Positions 55,381 to 64,000 of a stretch of DNA of 64,000 nt are shown here, piece by piece (position 1 is the stretch's first letter; every line of letters starts with the position of its first letter). The translations under genes and the position numbers were made by a program. The stretch is from Pseudoxanthomonas daejeonensis (GTDB lineage Bacteria > Pseudomonadota > Gammaproteobacteria > Xanthomonadales > Xanthomonadaceae): positions 62,001 through 126,000 of the forward strand of contig NZ_PDWN01000001.1 of NCBI RefSeq assembly GCF_010093205.1. Reading direction: 5' to 3'. The notes below the pieces were generated by a model. The model had not been told where the DNA came from. It made no database searches and saw only the letters and a list, made by a program, of their open reading frames with translations.

Positions 55381-56331
55381 TCAGCCCTGCGCGGCGCCGG
55401 CTTCGGGAGCGGCGTCCGGCGCGGCGGCTTCGGGAGCGGCGCCGGCATCGGCCGGGGCGCCGGCGTCGACCGGAGCGGCCTCGGGTGCCGGGGCAGGCTC
55501 GACCGGTGCAGCAGGCGCGGGCTTCTTCGATGCCAGCCAGCGGGCGAACTCTTCCTTCGACACCGCCTCGACCACGATCGGCATGAAGCCGTGGTCCTTG
55601 CCGCACAGCTCGGCGCACTGGCCGCGATACACGCCGGGGGTCTTGATCTCGGTCCAGGCCTCGTTGATCAGGCCGGGGATCGCATCCTGCTTCCAGCCCA
55701 GCGCCGGCACCCACCAGGCGTGGATGACGTCGTCGGCGGTGATGACGAAGCGGACCTTGGTGTCGACCGGCAGGACCAGGCGGTTGTCCACGTCCAGCAG
55801 GTAGTGCGGGTTGGCCTCGAGGGTCGGCTGCTCGCCGCTCTGGCGGATGCGGTCGGACTCGCGGTCCAGGCGGCTGGTGAACGACACGCCCTCGCCCAGG
55901 TAGTCGTACTTCCACATCCACTGGTAGCCGGTGACCTTCACGGTCATCGCGGCGTCGCGGGTGTCGTACATCGCGATCAGCTTGGCCGTCGCCGGCCAGG
56001 CCATGGCGATCAGGATCACGACCGGGATCACCGTCCAGATCACCTCGGCGGTGGTGTTGTGGCTGAACTGCGCCGCGACCGCGCCCTTGGAGCGGCGGAA
56101 CTTGAACATCGCGTAGCCCATCGCACCGAACACGATCACGCCGATGACCACGCACACGATCAGCACGATCATGTGCGCTTCATACGCGTTCTGCGAGGAA
56201 GCGGTCACGCCGCGCCCCATGTTCAACTGCCAGCGGTGCGGATCCGCCGACTGGGCCCAGGCCAGCGCGGGGGACGCCAACAGCGCGCCCGTCGCGATCA
56301 ACCGCTTCCACCAACCCTTCGCTTGCATCAT
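55381..56331 (-). CDS. ctaC: cytochrome c oxidase subunit II
   Basis: A 316-residue precursor with a signal peptide ending near Ala26 and two helices (about 52-75 and 95-117). A periplasmic cupredoxin domain carries the CuA site CAELCGKDHGFMP (about 234-246). GYQWMWKYDY (about 134-143) is the electron-entry aromatic stretch. The C-terminal 45 residues are an Ala/Pro/Glu-rich low-complexity tail beyond the normal length. Start ATG 56331 or 56328. Confidence 0.97.
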   Translation of the reverse strand: MMQAKGWWKRLIATGALLASPALAWAQSADPHRWQLNMGRGVTASSQNAYEAHMIVLIVCVVIGVIVFGAMGYAMFKFRRSKGAVAAQFSHNTTAEVIWTVIPVVILIAMAWPATAKLIAMYDTRDAAMTVKVTGYQWMWKYDYLGEGVSFTSRLDRESDRIRQSGEQPTLEANPHYLLDVDNRLVLPVDTKVRFVITADDVIHAWWVPALGWKQDAIPGLINEAWTEIKTPGVYRGQCAELCGKDHGFMPIVVEAVSKEEFARWLASKKPAPAAPVEPAPAPEAAPVDAGAPADAGAAPEAAAPDAAPEAGAAQG

Positions 56332-56350
56332 TGCCTAGACCCTGTCTGCG

Positions 56351-56833
56351 TCATCGGTTGCGGCCATCGCCATGGGCTGCGGCCGCCAGGAATTCGTTCA
56401 AACACCGCGCCAGTTGCGAGCGTTCGGCCGGGCCCAGGAAAGCGCCCACCTCGACCCGTCTGCCGCTGGACGACAGCGTGACCCTGCCGTCGTCCCCCTC
56501 CACGCGCACCCGCACCCAGTACGGATGGGCGCTGAAAACAGCATCGGCCCCGCGACGGACTTCCACCGTCCCGGGACCGATGGCGATCTCCTCGCCCCGT
56601 TCCCCGCTGCGCCACACCCATCGCAGCGCCAGCGCGACCCCCGCGCTGTGCAGCAGGGCGAAGGCCGGCGCGAAGACGTTGCCAGCCAGCCAGCCAAGCC
56701 CGGCCACCAGCCACATCGCCCCCGCCAGCGCGGCGAACAGCGACCTGAACTGGCGGGCCGTCAGCGCCCGCGGCGGGCGCAGCCGCAGCTGCGCGCCGGC
56801 GTCGCCGGATCTGGACGGAACCACCTCGATCAT
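56351..56833 (-). CDS. DUF2244 domain-containing membrane protein
   Basis: A 160-residue protein with two close helices (about 28-46 and 51-70) and a C-terminal cytoplasmic domain (VRRGADAVFSAHPYWVRV, about 92-109). DUF2244 proteins commonly sit beside cytochrome oxidase genes and have no known function. ATG 56833. It ends 19 bases before ctaC and is probably the first gene of the oxidase transcript. Confidence 0.85.
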   Translation of the reverse strand: MIEVVPSRSGDAGAQLRLRPPRALTARQFRSLFAALAGAMWLVAGLGWLAGNVFAPAFALLHSAGVALALRWVWRSGERGEEIAIGPGTVEVRRGADAVFSAHPYWVRVRVEGDDGRVTLSSSGRRVEVGAFLGPAERSQLARCLNEFLAAAAHGDGRNR

Positions 56834-57194
56834 GTCGCCCACCGCCGCTTGCCGCCTGCGGAAAACACTAAAGATGGTAAGCGTTGGGCATACCCAGCGG
56901 CAACTTGCATTGATCCGGAGCAAGTAATGGAGCGGGGACTGCCGGGACTCGCAGCGCCCGCATGCCGGGTCCGTGGCCCCGTCTCCAGCACCGCCACGCG
57001 AGCCTCTGGACGGGACAAGGTGACATCGCCAATGCACAGGCCAGCTACGTCTGGACACCGATGCCGGCCCGCCCTCGGCCGCCAACGATCCATCACATGG
57101 CCGAGCAATCAGCCTTCTCCCACCCGTTAGACGATGGCTCATCGCGACCGCACAGAGGGGCAGCAGGAAGCCTAGCCCGGAATTCGGACGCCTC
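56834..57194. other. intergenic region between DUF2244 and blaI
   Basis: 361 bases without a supported gene. A 7-base stem with one G-T pair, CGTTGGG/CCCAGCG (56882-56888 and 56893-56899, loop CATA), lies in the leader of DUF2244. Otherwise I see only short frames without conserved content. Confidence 0.6.
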
Positions 57195-57230
57195 TTGACG
57201 ACGTGCGACACATGTCGCATGGTTGCGACA
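57195..57230 (+). promoter_or_regulatory. blaI promoter with palindromic operator
   Basis: TTGACG -35 (57195-57200) and a weak CATGGT -10 (57218-57223), 17 bases apart. Over them lies a 16-base palindrome with arms TGCGACA and TGTCGCA (57204-57219), and a third half-site TGCGACA at 57224-57230. Binding there by the BlaI-type repressor would block polymerase and autoregulate the operon. Confidence 0.75.
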
Positions 57231-57254
57231 CAAATCAAACGCCGGAGCGCCTCG

Positions 57255-57641
57255 ATGGGCAGTTCGCCGACCCCGTCCAATGCGGAACTGGAAATGCTGA
57301 AATGCCTCTGGCGCCACACCGCCTGCAGCGCCCGCGAGCTGCACAACAGCGTGGCTCCGGCGCTGGACTGGTCCTACTCCTCCACCCGCAAGACCCTCGA
57401 ACGCATGGTCGACAAGGGGCTGGTGGCGGAGGAATCCCTCCACGGCCTCAACGTGTACCGGGCCAAGGTCGGCAAGGTGGCGACCCTGGCTGCGCTGAGC
57501 GCGGACTTCGCCCGCCGCGTGCTGGAGATCGATGGCCCCTTGCCGGTGCAGGCGTTCGCCGACAGCCGCCTGCTGAGCGAGACGGAGATCGAACAACTCG
57601 AAGCGTTGTTGCGCTCCCCCGACGCGGAGGACCGGTCATGA
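57255..57641 (+). CDS. blaI: BlaI/MecI family transcriptional repressor
   Basis: A 128-residue winged-helix repressor. PSNAELEMLKCLWRHTACSAREL (about 7-29) and the recognition region DWSYSSTRKTLERMVDKGLV (about 38-57) define the family. The C-terminal half gives the dimer. ATG 57255 is chosen: GGAGCG lies 6 bases upstream, while an in-frame TTG at 57195 is the -35 box itself. Its stop overlaps the next ATG (ATGA), so it is coupled to the metallopeptidase that would inactivate it. Confidence 0.93.
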   Translation: MGSSPTPSNAELEMLKCLWRHTACSARELHNSVAPALDWSYSSTRKTLERMVDKGLVAEESLHGLNVYRAKVGKVATLAALSADFARRVLEIDGPLPVQAFADSRLLSETEIEQLEALLRSPDAEDRS

Positions 57642-59092
57642 GCCTGCCCGCCTCCAGCTTCTGGATCGTCCATGTCTTCGGCTGCCTGGTGGCCGGTGCA
57701 CTTGCCTGGGGCCTGGGAGTAGGGCTGCAGCGCTGGCTGCGCATCTCCCATGCATCGCGCAACTACTGGCTCGGGTTGTGGCTGCTGGCGGCAGCGCCGG
57801 CCGTCATCGCGGTTGCGCTGGATCTGTGGGCTCCTGCGGTCGTTCCGCTGCCGGCGTACTTGCCCCTGCCTTTGGCGATCGACGACGGCGTGGATGCCGG
57901 GATTGCCGCAAGAACGTCGGCCCTTTCCCTGCCGCAACCTGCCCTGCTGCTGGCCGCGCTGTACCTGGCCGGTGTCGGCGTCGCCCTGCTCGCCCAACTG
58001 CGTGGCGCGCTGGCGGTACGGCGCGTGTTGCGCGCATCAACGCCCGTGGGCCGTACCCGCTGGCCGGGGCAGGCCTGCGCGGAGGAAGTGCGGCGCCTGA
58101 TGAATGCCGGGATCGGTGTGCGCCTGACCGCGCAGACGGTCAGCCCGTTTGCGGTGAGCTGGCCGCAGCCGGTCATCGTCCTGCCGGCCACCGCGCTGGA
58201 ACGCTTCAGCGACCGCCAGCTGCACATGGTCATCCGCCATGAGGCCGCGCATCTGCTGAACCACGATCCGCAGCGGGCGGCATGCATGCGGCTGGCCGGC
58301 GCCGTGCTCTGGTTCGACCCGTTCGTCCGCCTTCTTGCCGCGCGCGTCCAGATGGCGGCCGAACTGCGCTGCGACGCCTGGGCGCTGCAGGTCGATACCG
58401 CGGCCGGACGCGACCTTGCTTCGGCCTACGTCGACACGTTGCGCATGGACCACACCGGCGGCCACGCCACCATGGCGTTTGCCGGGCGGCGCATCGACGA
58501 TCACCTGCTGCGCTTGCGGCACATGCTGGGCGGAGATCCGGACCGGGCCTTGCCGCTACGTCTACGCGTGCTGTTCACGGCCATGGCGATAGCCGTCGGC
58601 GGCCTGCTGGCCTCGATGCAGGCCGCGCTGGCGGACCCGCGCGTTCCCGTCGCCAGTTCCAGTGTCGGTACCGCCCTCCATGTAGCCGTGGCCGAGCCCG
58701 AGCCGCTTTTCTCCAGCCCTGTCCCCTCGGCACGCGTGAGCAGCCATTTCCAGGACACCGGCGGCGGCCGCAAGCGAGCGCACAACGGCATGGACCTGGC
58801 AGCCCGGCGAGGCACGGACGTGCTTGCGCCCGCCGACGGCATCGTCGTGGCCGCCACCACGCAGTACCCGGGCGGCCCGCGCTACGGCACCGTGGTCGTG
58901 CTCGACCACGGCCACGGCTGGCAGACGCTGTATGCCCACCTGGACAGCTTCGACGTGACGCCGGGCCAGCAGGTCAAGGCGGGCGAACGCATCGCCGGCA
59001 TCGGCACCACCGGCGAGACCACCGGTCCCCACGTGCACGTGGAGCTGCTGCGGCACGGGCAGCGGATCGATCCGGAACCGCGACTGCGATGA
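57638..59092 (+). CDS. M56 (BlaR1-type) - M23 fusion metallopeptidase
   Basis: A 484-residue membrane protein. Helices at about 10-30, 44-68 and 103-128 precede a BlaR1-like zinc protease domain with His201-Glu202 to His205 (HEAAH), then a last helix (about 306-326). The outer part (about 360-484) is an M23 lysostaphin-type endopeptidase with His382 and Asp386 (HNGMD) and His465/467 (HVH). In BlaR1 this position is a penicillin-binding sensor; here it is a peptidoglycan hydrolase fold. The unit may therefore sense or cut cell-wall peptides and release BlaI. Confidence 0.92.
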   Translation: MSLPASSFWIVHVFGCLVAGALAWGLGVGLQRWLRISHASRNYWLGLWLLAAAPAVIAVALDLWAPAVVPLPAYLPLPLAIDDGVDAGIAARTSALSLPQPALLLAALYLAGVGVALLAQLRGALAVRRVLRASTPVGRTRWPGQACAEEVRRLMNAGIGVRLTAQTVSPFAVSWPQPVIVLPATALERFSDRQLHMVIRHEAAHLLNHDPQRAACMRLAGAVLWFDPFVRLLAARVQMAAELRCDAWALQVDTAAGRDLASAYVDTLRMDHTGGHATMAFAGRRIDDHLLRLRHMLGGDPDRALPLRLRVLFTAMAIAVGGLLASMQAALADPRVPVASSSVGTALHVAVAEPEPLFSSPVPSARVSSHFQDTGGGRKRAHNGMDLAARRGTDVLAPADGIVVAATTQYPGGPRYGTVVVLDHGHGWQTLYAHLDSFDVTPGQQVKAGERIAGIGTTGETTGPHVHVELLRHGQRIDPEPRLR

Positions 59093-59201
59093 ACGCGTAG
59101 CCCGCCCCACAGATACCCCTTCTTCAGGCGCACCACTTTCCTGGCCGCAGGACGGGCGAGTGCGCGCGCGAAACACCCCACGACACGGAGAACACGACCC
59201 G

Positions 59202-61439
59202 ATGCCATGCCGCCGCATGCTTCCCCTGGCGATCGCGATCGCCCTGCTGTGCGCCACCCCGCTCGCTTCGGCGCAATCAACCCAGGCGCAATCCGCTCCG
59301 GTGCAAGCGACCTCGGCGCCTGCCCCGGCCCCCTCCGTGCCGGCGACGCCCGCCAACGCGACCGCCACCACGGACCTGGACAGCGTATCGGTGCAGGGTG
59401 AACGCTACGACGCCCGCCGCGACGACACCGCGACCCGCATCGTGATCGCTCGCGAAGAACTGCTCCGGCAGGGTGACACCACGCTGGGCGAGGCCCTCAA
59501 GCGGCTGCCCGGCGTCACCATCGGCAGTGGCACGCCCGGGCGCTCCGGAGCGGTCGCGTTGCGCGGCATGGCCGGCTACACCCAGGTCCTGATCGACGGA
59601 CAGCGCGCACCCACCGGCTTCGATTTCGACTCGCTGACGCCGGACATGGTCGAGCGCATCGAAATCCTGCGCTCCCCGACCGCCGACCTCAGCGGCGAGT
59701 CCATCGCCGGAACGATCAACATCGTGCTGGCGCAGACCGCGCGCACGGACGCCAGGCAACTGACCCTGGCCTGGGCCACGGCCGATGGTCGGCAGGCGCC
59801 ATCGGCAAGCTGGCGCTCGAGCCGTCGCGAGGAAAGCCGCAGCCATGTGCTCACCGCCACCGCGGCGCGGCGCGAGTTCCTCTACGAAGACACCGGCCTG
59901 GAGCGCGGCTACGATCCTGCCGGCGTGGAAAACCTGCGCCGCACCACCCGACTGCGCTCCATCGGCGTGCGCGATGGGCTAACCCTCGCCCCCACCCTGG
60001 ACCTGCGCCTGGCCAACGACGACACCCTGGCGCTGCAGGCCTTCCTGGACAGCAGCCATCTCAAACGCACCGGGGACGTGGACTGGGAAACGCTGCTCGG
60101 CCCGCAGCTGGACCACGTCCGCTACCGCCAGGGCAACGACATCGACAACACCCAGTTCAACGCCAGTGTCGCGTGGACCCACCCGTTCGCGGCCGCCGGC
60201 ACACTGACCGCCAAGGCCAACGCCGCCTGGAACCGCGAGGACTACCTGTTCCGCGAACAGGGTTACGCAGCCGACGGCTCGCTCAACCTGGAGGACCACA
60301 CCACCGCCGACATGGACGTCCACAACCTCGGCAGCAGCGGCAAGTGGTCGTTGCCGCAGGCCGGGCGGCACCAGGTCCAGGCCGGGTGGGATGCCGGCGT
60401 GGACCGGCGCCGCGAAACCCGCGTCCAGCACCTGTTTCCGGTGGCGGGCAACCAGGAGTGGATCAGCGACCTGTCGTTCGATGCGCAGATCCGTCGCCTC
60501 GCTGCCTACGCCCAGGACGACATCACGTTCTCGCCGCAGTGGTCGATGTACCTGGGCCTGCGCTGGGAGACGATCGAAACCACCAGCGACGGCAGCGGAC
60601 TTGCCGCCGTGCGCAATCGAGCCAGCGTGCTTTCCCCGGTCATGCAGTCGCTGTGGAAGATGCCCGGAAGCGACAAGGACCAGGTCCGCCTGGCGCTGAG
60701 CCGCACGTTCAAGGCACCCACCCTGGCCGCGCTCAGCGCGCGCCCCTACACCTCCACCAACAATCGCCCGTTGAACCCGGACGTGCGCGGCAATCCCGGA
60801 CTGGAACCGGAACTGGCCACCGGCCTGGATGCGGCATACGAACGTTATGGCAAGGACGGCGCGCGACTGAGCGTCGGCGGCTACGTGCGCCGGATCCGCG
60901 GCGTGATCCGCACTGAAACGCGGATGCTCGAAGGCCGCTGGGTCGCCTTCCCGGCCAACGGCGGCGACGCCAGCGCCTGGGGCCTGGAGATGGATGCGCG
61001 TGCCGGCCTGGCGCAGCTGCATGCCGGTGCCCCGGCCATCGACCTGCGCTTCAACGCCACCCTCAACCGCTCCAGGGTCGACGGTGTTCCTGGCCCCGAC
61101 AACCGCATAGACCAGCAGGTTCCGTTCAGCGCCACACTCGGCGCCGATTGGAAGTTCGATCCGGAGTGGACCGCCGGCCTGGGCTACACCTATCGCAGTG
61201 GCGGCCCGGTGCGGATCACCGCCTCCCGCGGCAACCTGGACGCGTACCGGCGCGAGCTGGACATGTACCTGCTGTGGGCTCCGGCCAGGCGCGCGAAACT
61301 GCGCCTGGCCGTCACCAACGCCCTGTATCCGACCCTGGAAACAGGCCAGTGGTATCTGGACGCCGATGGCCTGCAGCGGATCGACCGGCAGCGCCGCCCG
61401 CCGGTGGGCGTGCGGCTGCAATGGGAGATGCAGCTGTAG
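59202..61439 (+). CDS. TonB-dependent receptor (ligand unknown)
   Basis: A 745-residue outer-membrane receptor. The signal peptide ends near Ala24-Gln. An Ala/Pro/Thr-rich linker precedes the plug domain (about 55-190: TLGEALKRLPGVTIGS, VALRGMAGYTQVLIDGQRAP, ERIEILRSPTADLSGESIAGTINI). The barrel occupies the rest. No N-terminal STN domain is visible. ATG 59202 or 59217. It is 109 bases after the M56-M23 gene and has the same strand, so BlaI may control it. The ligand could be a siderophore, peptide or muropeptide; this is not decidable here. Confidence 0.9.
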   Translation: MPCRRMLPLAIAIALLCATPLASAQSTQAQSAPVQATSAPAPAPSVPATPANATATTDLDSVSVQGERYDARRDDTATRIVIAREELLRQGDTTLGEALKRLPGVTIGSGTPGRSGAVALRGMAGYTQVLIDGQRAPTGFDFDSLTPDMVERIEILRSPTADLSGESIAGTINIVLAQTARTDARQLTLAWATADGRQAPSASWRSSRREESRSHVLTATAARREFLYEDTGLERGYDPAGVENLRRTTRLRSIGVRDGLTLAPTLDLRLANDDTLALQAFLDSSHLKRTGDVDWETLLGPQLDHVRYRQGNDIDNTQFNASVAWTHPFAAAGTLTAKANAAWNREDYLFREQGYAADGSLNLEDHTTADMDVHNLGSSGKWSLPQAGRHQVQAGWDAGVDRRRETRVQHLFPVAGNQEWISDLSFDAQIRRLAAYAQDDITFSPQWSMYLGLRWETIETTSDGSGLAAVRNRASVLSPVMQSLWKMPGSDKDQVRLALSRTFKAPTLAALSARPYTSTNNRPLNPDVRGNPGLEPELATGLDAAYERYGKDGARLSVGGYVRRIRGVIRTETRMLEGRWVAFPANGGDASAWGLEMDARAGLAQLHAGAPAIDLRFNATLNRSRVDGVPGPDNRIDQQVPFSATLGADWKFDPEWTAGLGYTYRSGGPVRITASRGNLDAYRRELDMYLLWAPARRAKLRLAVTNALYPTLETGQWYLDADGLQRIDRQRRPPVGVRLQWEMQL

Positions 61440-61546
61440 CCTGCGGCGATCAAAGGACGACGTCGAAACCGGCCAACGCACGCGGCAGCGGGGGCATGCC
61501 GCAGGTCCTGACCCGTCCGCAAGCGGGGCACCGGCCCGGCAAGCCC

Positions 61547-61552
61547 TAGAAT
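61547..61552 (+). promoter_or_regulatory. -10 box of the PAS-AraC gene
   Basis: TAGAAT (5 of 6) 45 bases before the GTG at 61598. No convincing -35. Confidence 0.35.
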
Positions 61553-61597
61553 GGCCGCCTCCCGTCCGCTCCGGACCCCTGCGCGCCCCGTCACGCC

Positions 61598-62311
61598 GTG
61601 AAGCCCACCCCCCTGGCCGTGGATGCCGCCGAGGTCGAAGCCCTGTTCGACTCGATCCCGGACGTGCTGTTCTTCATCAAGGACCGCGAGGGCCGCTACA
61701 CCCACGTCAACGCGACCATGCTGCGCCGGCTGGGCCTGCGTTCGCGGCGCGAGATCATCGGCCGCCGCGCCATCGAGCTTTACCCCGGCGGCCTGGGCGT
61801 GACTTATGGCCTTCAGGACCAGCAGGTGCTGGAAGGCGCGGTGATCGACAACCTGCTGGAACTGCAGCTGTTCCCCGACCAGGAGCCGGGCTGGTGCCTG
61901 ACCTGCAAGCGGCCCTTGCTGGTGGACGGGCAGGTGGCCGGCCTGGTCGGCATCTCCCGCGACCTGGCCAGCCGCGAGGGCCTGGCGGCCGACTACCAGT
62001 CGCTGCGGGAAGCCCTCGTCCACATGAACCGGCATTACGCCGGGAACATCCGCATCCACGACCTGCTGGCGATCACCGGCTTCTCGGCTTCCAAGCTTGA
62101 ACGCACCTTCCAGAAAGTGTTCCAGCTCACGCCGCTGCAGCTGCTGAGCCGGATCCGGATCCAGGCGGCGATGCATCGCCTGCACGGCCCGGGCAACATC
62201 GCCTCGATCGCCCAGGCCTGCGGCTTCGGCGACCAGAGCGCATTCACCCGCCGCTTCGTGGCCCTGGTCGGAATGACCCCGAGCGAATACCGGGCGCTGC
62301 GCCAGCCCTGA
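61598..62311 (+). CDS. PAS domain AraC family regulator, probable activator of putA
   Basis: A 237-residue regulator beginning with GTG 61598. A PAS domain (about 12-120: LFDSIPDVLFFIKDREGRYTHVN, then GVTYGLQDQQV) is followed by an AraC DNA-binding domain (about 145-237) with helix-turn-helix motifs LLAITGFSASKLERTFQ and IASIAQACGFGDQSAFTRRF. Position directly before putA suggests control of proline catabolism. PutA here lacks the N-terminal ribbon-helix-helix that self-regulates the E. coli enzyme, making a separate regulator plausible. Confidence 0.88.
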   Translation: MKPTPLAVDAAEVEALFDSIPDVLFFIKDREGRYTHVNATMLRRLGLRSRREIIGRRAIELYPGGLGVTYGLQDQQVLEGAVIDNLLELQLFPDQEPGWCLTCKRPLLVDGQVAGLVGISRDLASREGLAADYQSLREALVHMNRHYAGNIRIHDLLAITGFSASKLERTFQKVFQLTPLQLLSRIRIQAAMHRLHGPGNIASIAQACGFGDQSAFTRRFVALVGMTPSEYRALRQP

Positions 62312-62485
62312 GCCTGCCGCGGGGCGGTTTGTGCCGGCCCGGGCGGCCATCGCGCCGGAATCCGTCAAGCCAGCCGCGGCCGGCGGCGCCATCATGGCCG
62401 CTTCCCGCGCCCGCCCGGGCCCGTCGCCACTGCGCCCGTCCGAAGCCGGATGCCGGCGGCGTTCGTCCTCCTGCCGATACCCGCC

Positions 62486-64000
62486 ATGACCGCCCAAGCC
62501 ACGCCCCCATCCTGCACGCCGCCCGCCGACGCCCCCGCTGCCGATGCGCCGATCCCGGTCGTCGCCACCGGCAGCGCCGCCACGCCATCGCCGCTGCGCG
62601 CCGCGATCACCGCGGCTTGGCTGCGCGACGAGGACACCCACGTCCGCGAGCTGCTGGTGCAGGCCCGGCAGGACGCGCTGGCACAGGACGAGATCGACGC
62701 GCTGGCCGCCGACCTGGTCCGCCGCGTGCGCGCCCGCGCCCAGGACCAGGGCGCGATCGAAGCCTTCATGCGCCAGTACGACCTGGGCAGCGAGGAAGGC
62801 GTGCTGCTGATGTGCGTGGCCGAAGCCCTGCTGCGCATCCCCGACCAGGAAACCGCCGACAAGCTGATCCGCGACAAGCTCGGCGACGCCGACTGGGAAA
62901 AGCACCTGGGCCAGAGCGAATCGGTGCTGGTCAACGCCTCGACCTGGGGGCTGATGCTCACCGGCAGGCTGGTCAACCTCAACGACCTCACCCGCCACGA
63001 CGTGCCCGGCGCGTTCAAGCGCCTGGTCGGCCGCGTCGGCGAGCCGGTGGTGCGCCTGGCCGTGCGCCAGGCGATGCGGATCATGGGCCATCAGTTCGTC
63101 ATGGGCCGCACGATCTCCGAAGCGCTGTCGCGTTCGAAGAAAGGCGACAACGCCGCCTACCGCTATTCGTTCGACATGCTCGGCGAAGGCGCGCTGACAA
63201 TGAAGGACGCGCAGCGCTACCTGCAGGCGTACCGCGACGCGATCCACGCGATCGGGCGCAGCGGCAACCATGCCGCTGGCGACGTCTTCGCCGCGCCCAG
63301 CATTTCGATCAAGCTTTCCGCGCTGTTCCCGCGCTACGAACACGCCAAGCGCGAGCGGGTCATGGCCGAGCTCGCACCGGCGGTGCTGGAACTGGCGCAC
63401 CTGGCGAAGGGCTATGGCATCGGCTACACGGTCGATGCCGAGGAAAGCGACCGCCTGGAGCTGTCGCTGGACCTGATCGAGGCGACCTTCTCCGATCCGT
63501 CCCTCGATGGCTGGGAAGGCTACGGCCTGGCGGTGCAGGCGTACCAGAAGCGCGCGCCGTTCGTGATCGACTTCCTCGCCGACCTGGCCCGCCGCGTCGG
63601 CCGCCGCATCCCGGTGCGCCTGGTCAAGGGCGCGTACTGGGACGCGGAGATCAAGCGCGCCCAGGTCGAGGGCCAGGCCGGCTACCCGGTGTTCACCCGC
63701 AAGCAGAACACCGACGTGTCCTACCTGGCGACGGCCCGGCGCATGTTCGGCCATGGCGACGCCTTGTACCCGATGTTCGCCACGCACAACGCGCAGACCA
63801 TCGCGGCGATCAGGGCGATCGCGAAGGGCCGGCCATACGAGCACCAGAAGCTGCACGGCATGGGCGACGACCTGTATGCCGAAGTGGTGCCGGCCGACCG
63901 CCTCGGCGTGCCGTGCCGCGTGTACGCGCCGGTGGGCAGCCACGAGGACCTGCTGCCGTACCTGGTGCGCCGCCTGCTCGAGAACGGCGCCAACTCCAGC
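62486..64000 (+). CDS. putA: bifunctional proline dehydrogenase / L-glutamate gamma-semialdehyde dehydrogenase PutA (3' part outside window)
   Basis: The first 505 codons, open to the window edge. ATG 62486 begins a Pro/Ala-rich N-terminus with no ribbon-helix-helix fold. A helical domain (about 40-190) leads to the FAD-binding proline dehydrogenase barrel: SISIKLSALFPRYE (about 272-285), YTVDAEESDRLELSLDLIE, RLVKGAYWDAEIKRAQ (about 379-394), FATHNAQTI, and HGMGDDLYAEV. The enzyme oxidises proline to glutamate in two steps with substrate channelling. The aldehyde dehydrogenase half lies beyond base 64000. Confidence 0.96.
   Translation, partial: MTAQATPPSCTPPADAPAADAPIPVVATGSAATPSPLRAAITAAWLRDEDTHVRELLVQARQDALAQDEIDALAADLVRRVRARAQDQGAIEAFMRQYDLGSEEGVLLMCVAEALLRIPDQETADKLIRDKLGDADWEKHLGQSESVLVNASTWGLMLTGRLVNLNDLTRHDVPGAFKRLVGRVGEPVVRLAVRQAMRIMGHQFVMGRTISEALSRSKKGDNAAYRYSFDMLGEGALTMKDAQRYLQAYRDAIHAIGRSGNHAAGDVFAAPSISIKLSALFPRYEHAKRERVMAELAPAVLELAHLAKGYGIGYTVDAEESDRLELSLDLIEATFSDPSLDGWEGYGLAVQAYQKRAPFVIDFLADLARRVGRRIPVRLVKGAYWDAEIKRAQVEGQAGYPVFTRKQNTDVSYLATARRMFGHGDALYPMFATHNAQTIAAIRAIAKGRPYEHQKLHGMGDDLYAEVVPADRLGVPCRVYAPVGSHEDLLPYLVRRLLENGANSS

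Noticed and set aside
55304-56155. In-frame extension upstream of ctaD through ctaC
   Set aside because: Covered by the certain ctaC gene in another frame; no conserved residues.
57195-57254. TTG start for blaI
   Set aside because: It coincides with the -35 box and operator; ATG 57255 fits the family N-terminus.

Overview
The window is chromosomal DNA of very high GC content from a gammaproteobacterium of the Xanthomonadaceae (Lysobacter/Luteimonas/Pseudoxanthomonas type). This is inferred from the gene content: DUF4124 proteins, a NagP/NagB-II/NagX N-acetylglucosamine cluster with a TonB receptor, a PAS-AraC regulator beside putA, and GTAG-type REP sequences. Coding density is high. No tRNA, rRNA, insertion sequence, prophage or CRISPR array was found.

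Layout. 1-12 kb: end of an RDD membrane protein, topA, tsaC, two secreted DUF4124 proteins, a TauE/SafE transporter, soluble lytic transglycosylase, cca and a GH43 glycosidase. 12-16 kb: a DUF1801 protein, a zinc-ribbon membrane protein and an ECF42-type module (DGPF/YciI protein, two VOC proteins, sigma factor with long C-terminal extension) preceded by a plausible ECF42 promoter. 16-28.6 kb: a complete N-acetylglucosamine/chitooligosaccharide utilisation locus, with nagP-nagR-nagB-nagA-nagX on the minus strand and glucokinase, TonB receptor and GH20 lipoprotein on the plus strand. Two LacI-type palindromes lie in the divergent promoter region. 28.6-38.4 kb: an operon midA-vanZ-GT41 (OGT-like), pterin genes (pteridine reductase, folK, folB), an Anbu operon (proteasome-like protease, alpha-E protein, circularly permuted ATP-grasp) and tsaD.

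38.4-47.9 kb: rpsU-yqeY, then a sugar dehydrogenase, a GNAT acetyltransferase, a YihY protein and dnaG; an S9 peptidase fused to a cysteine-phosphatase-like domain; and a yybP-ykoY (manganese) riboswitch before a small zinc-finger gene and terC. 48.1-56.8 kb: a full aa3 cytochrome c oxidase locus on the minus strand (DUF2244, ctaC, ctaD, a 45-residue membrane protein, ctaG, ctaE, SURF1, a Sco-like protein, ctaA, ctaB). 57-64 kb: a BlaI repressor with a clear palindromic operator, an M56-M23 fusion metallopeptidase, a TonB-dependent receptor, a PAS-AraC regulator and the 5' part of putA, which runs off the window.

The least ordinary items are the S9-phosphatase fusion, the BlaI/M56-M23/TonB unit, the Anbu operon without its usual transglutaminase, a Sco-like oxidase-locus protein apparently lacking the copper-ligand histidine, and a set of genes near the left end whose -10 boxes imply leaderless mRNAs.
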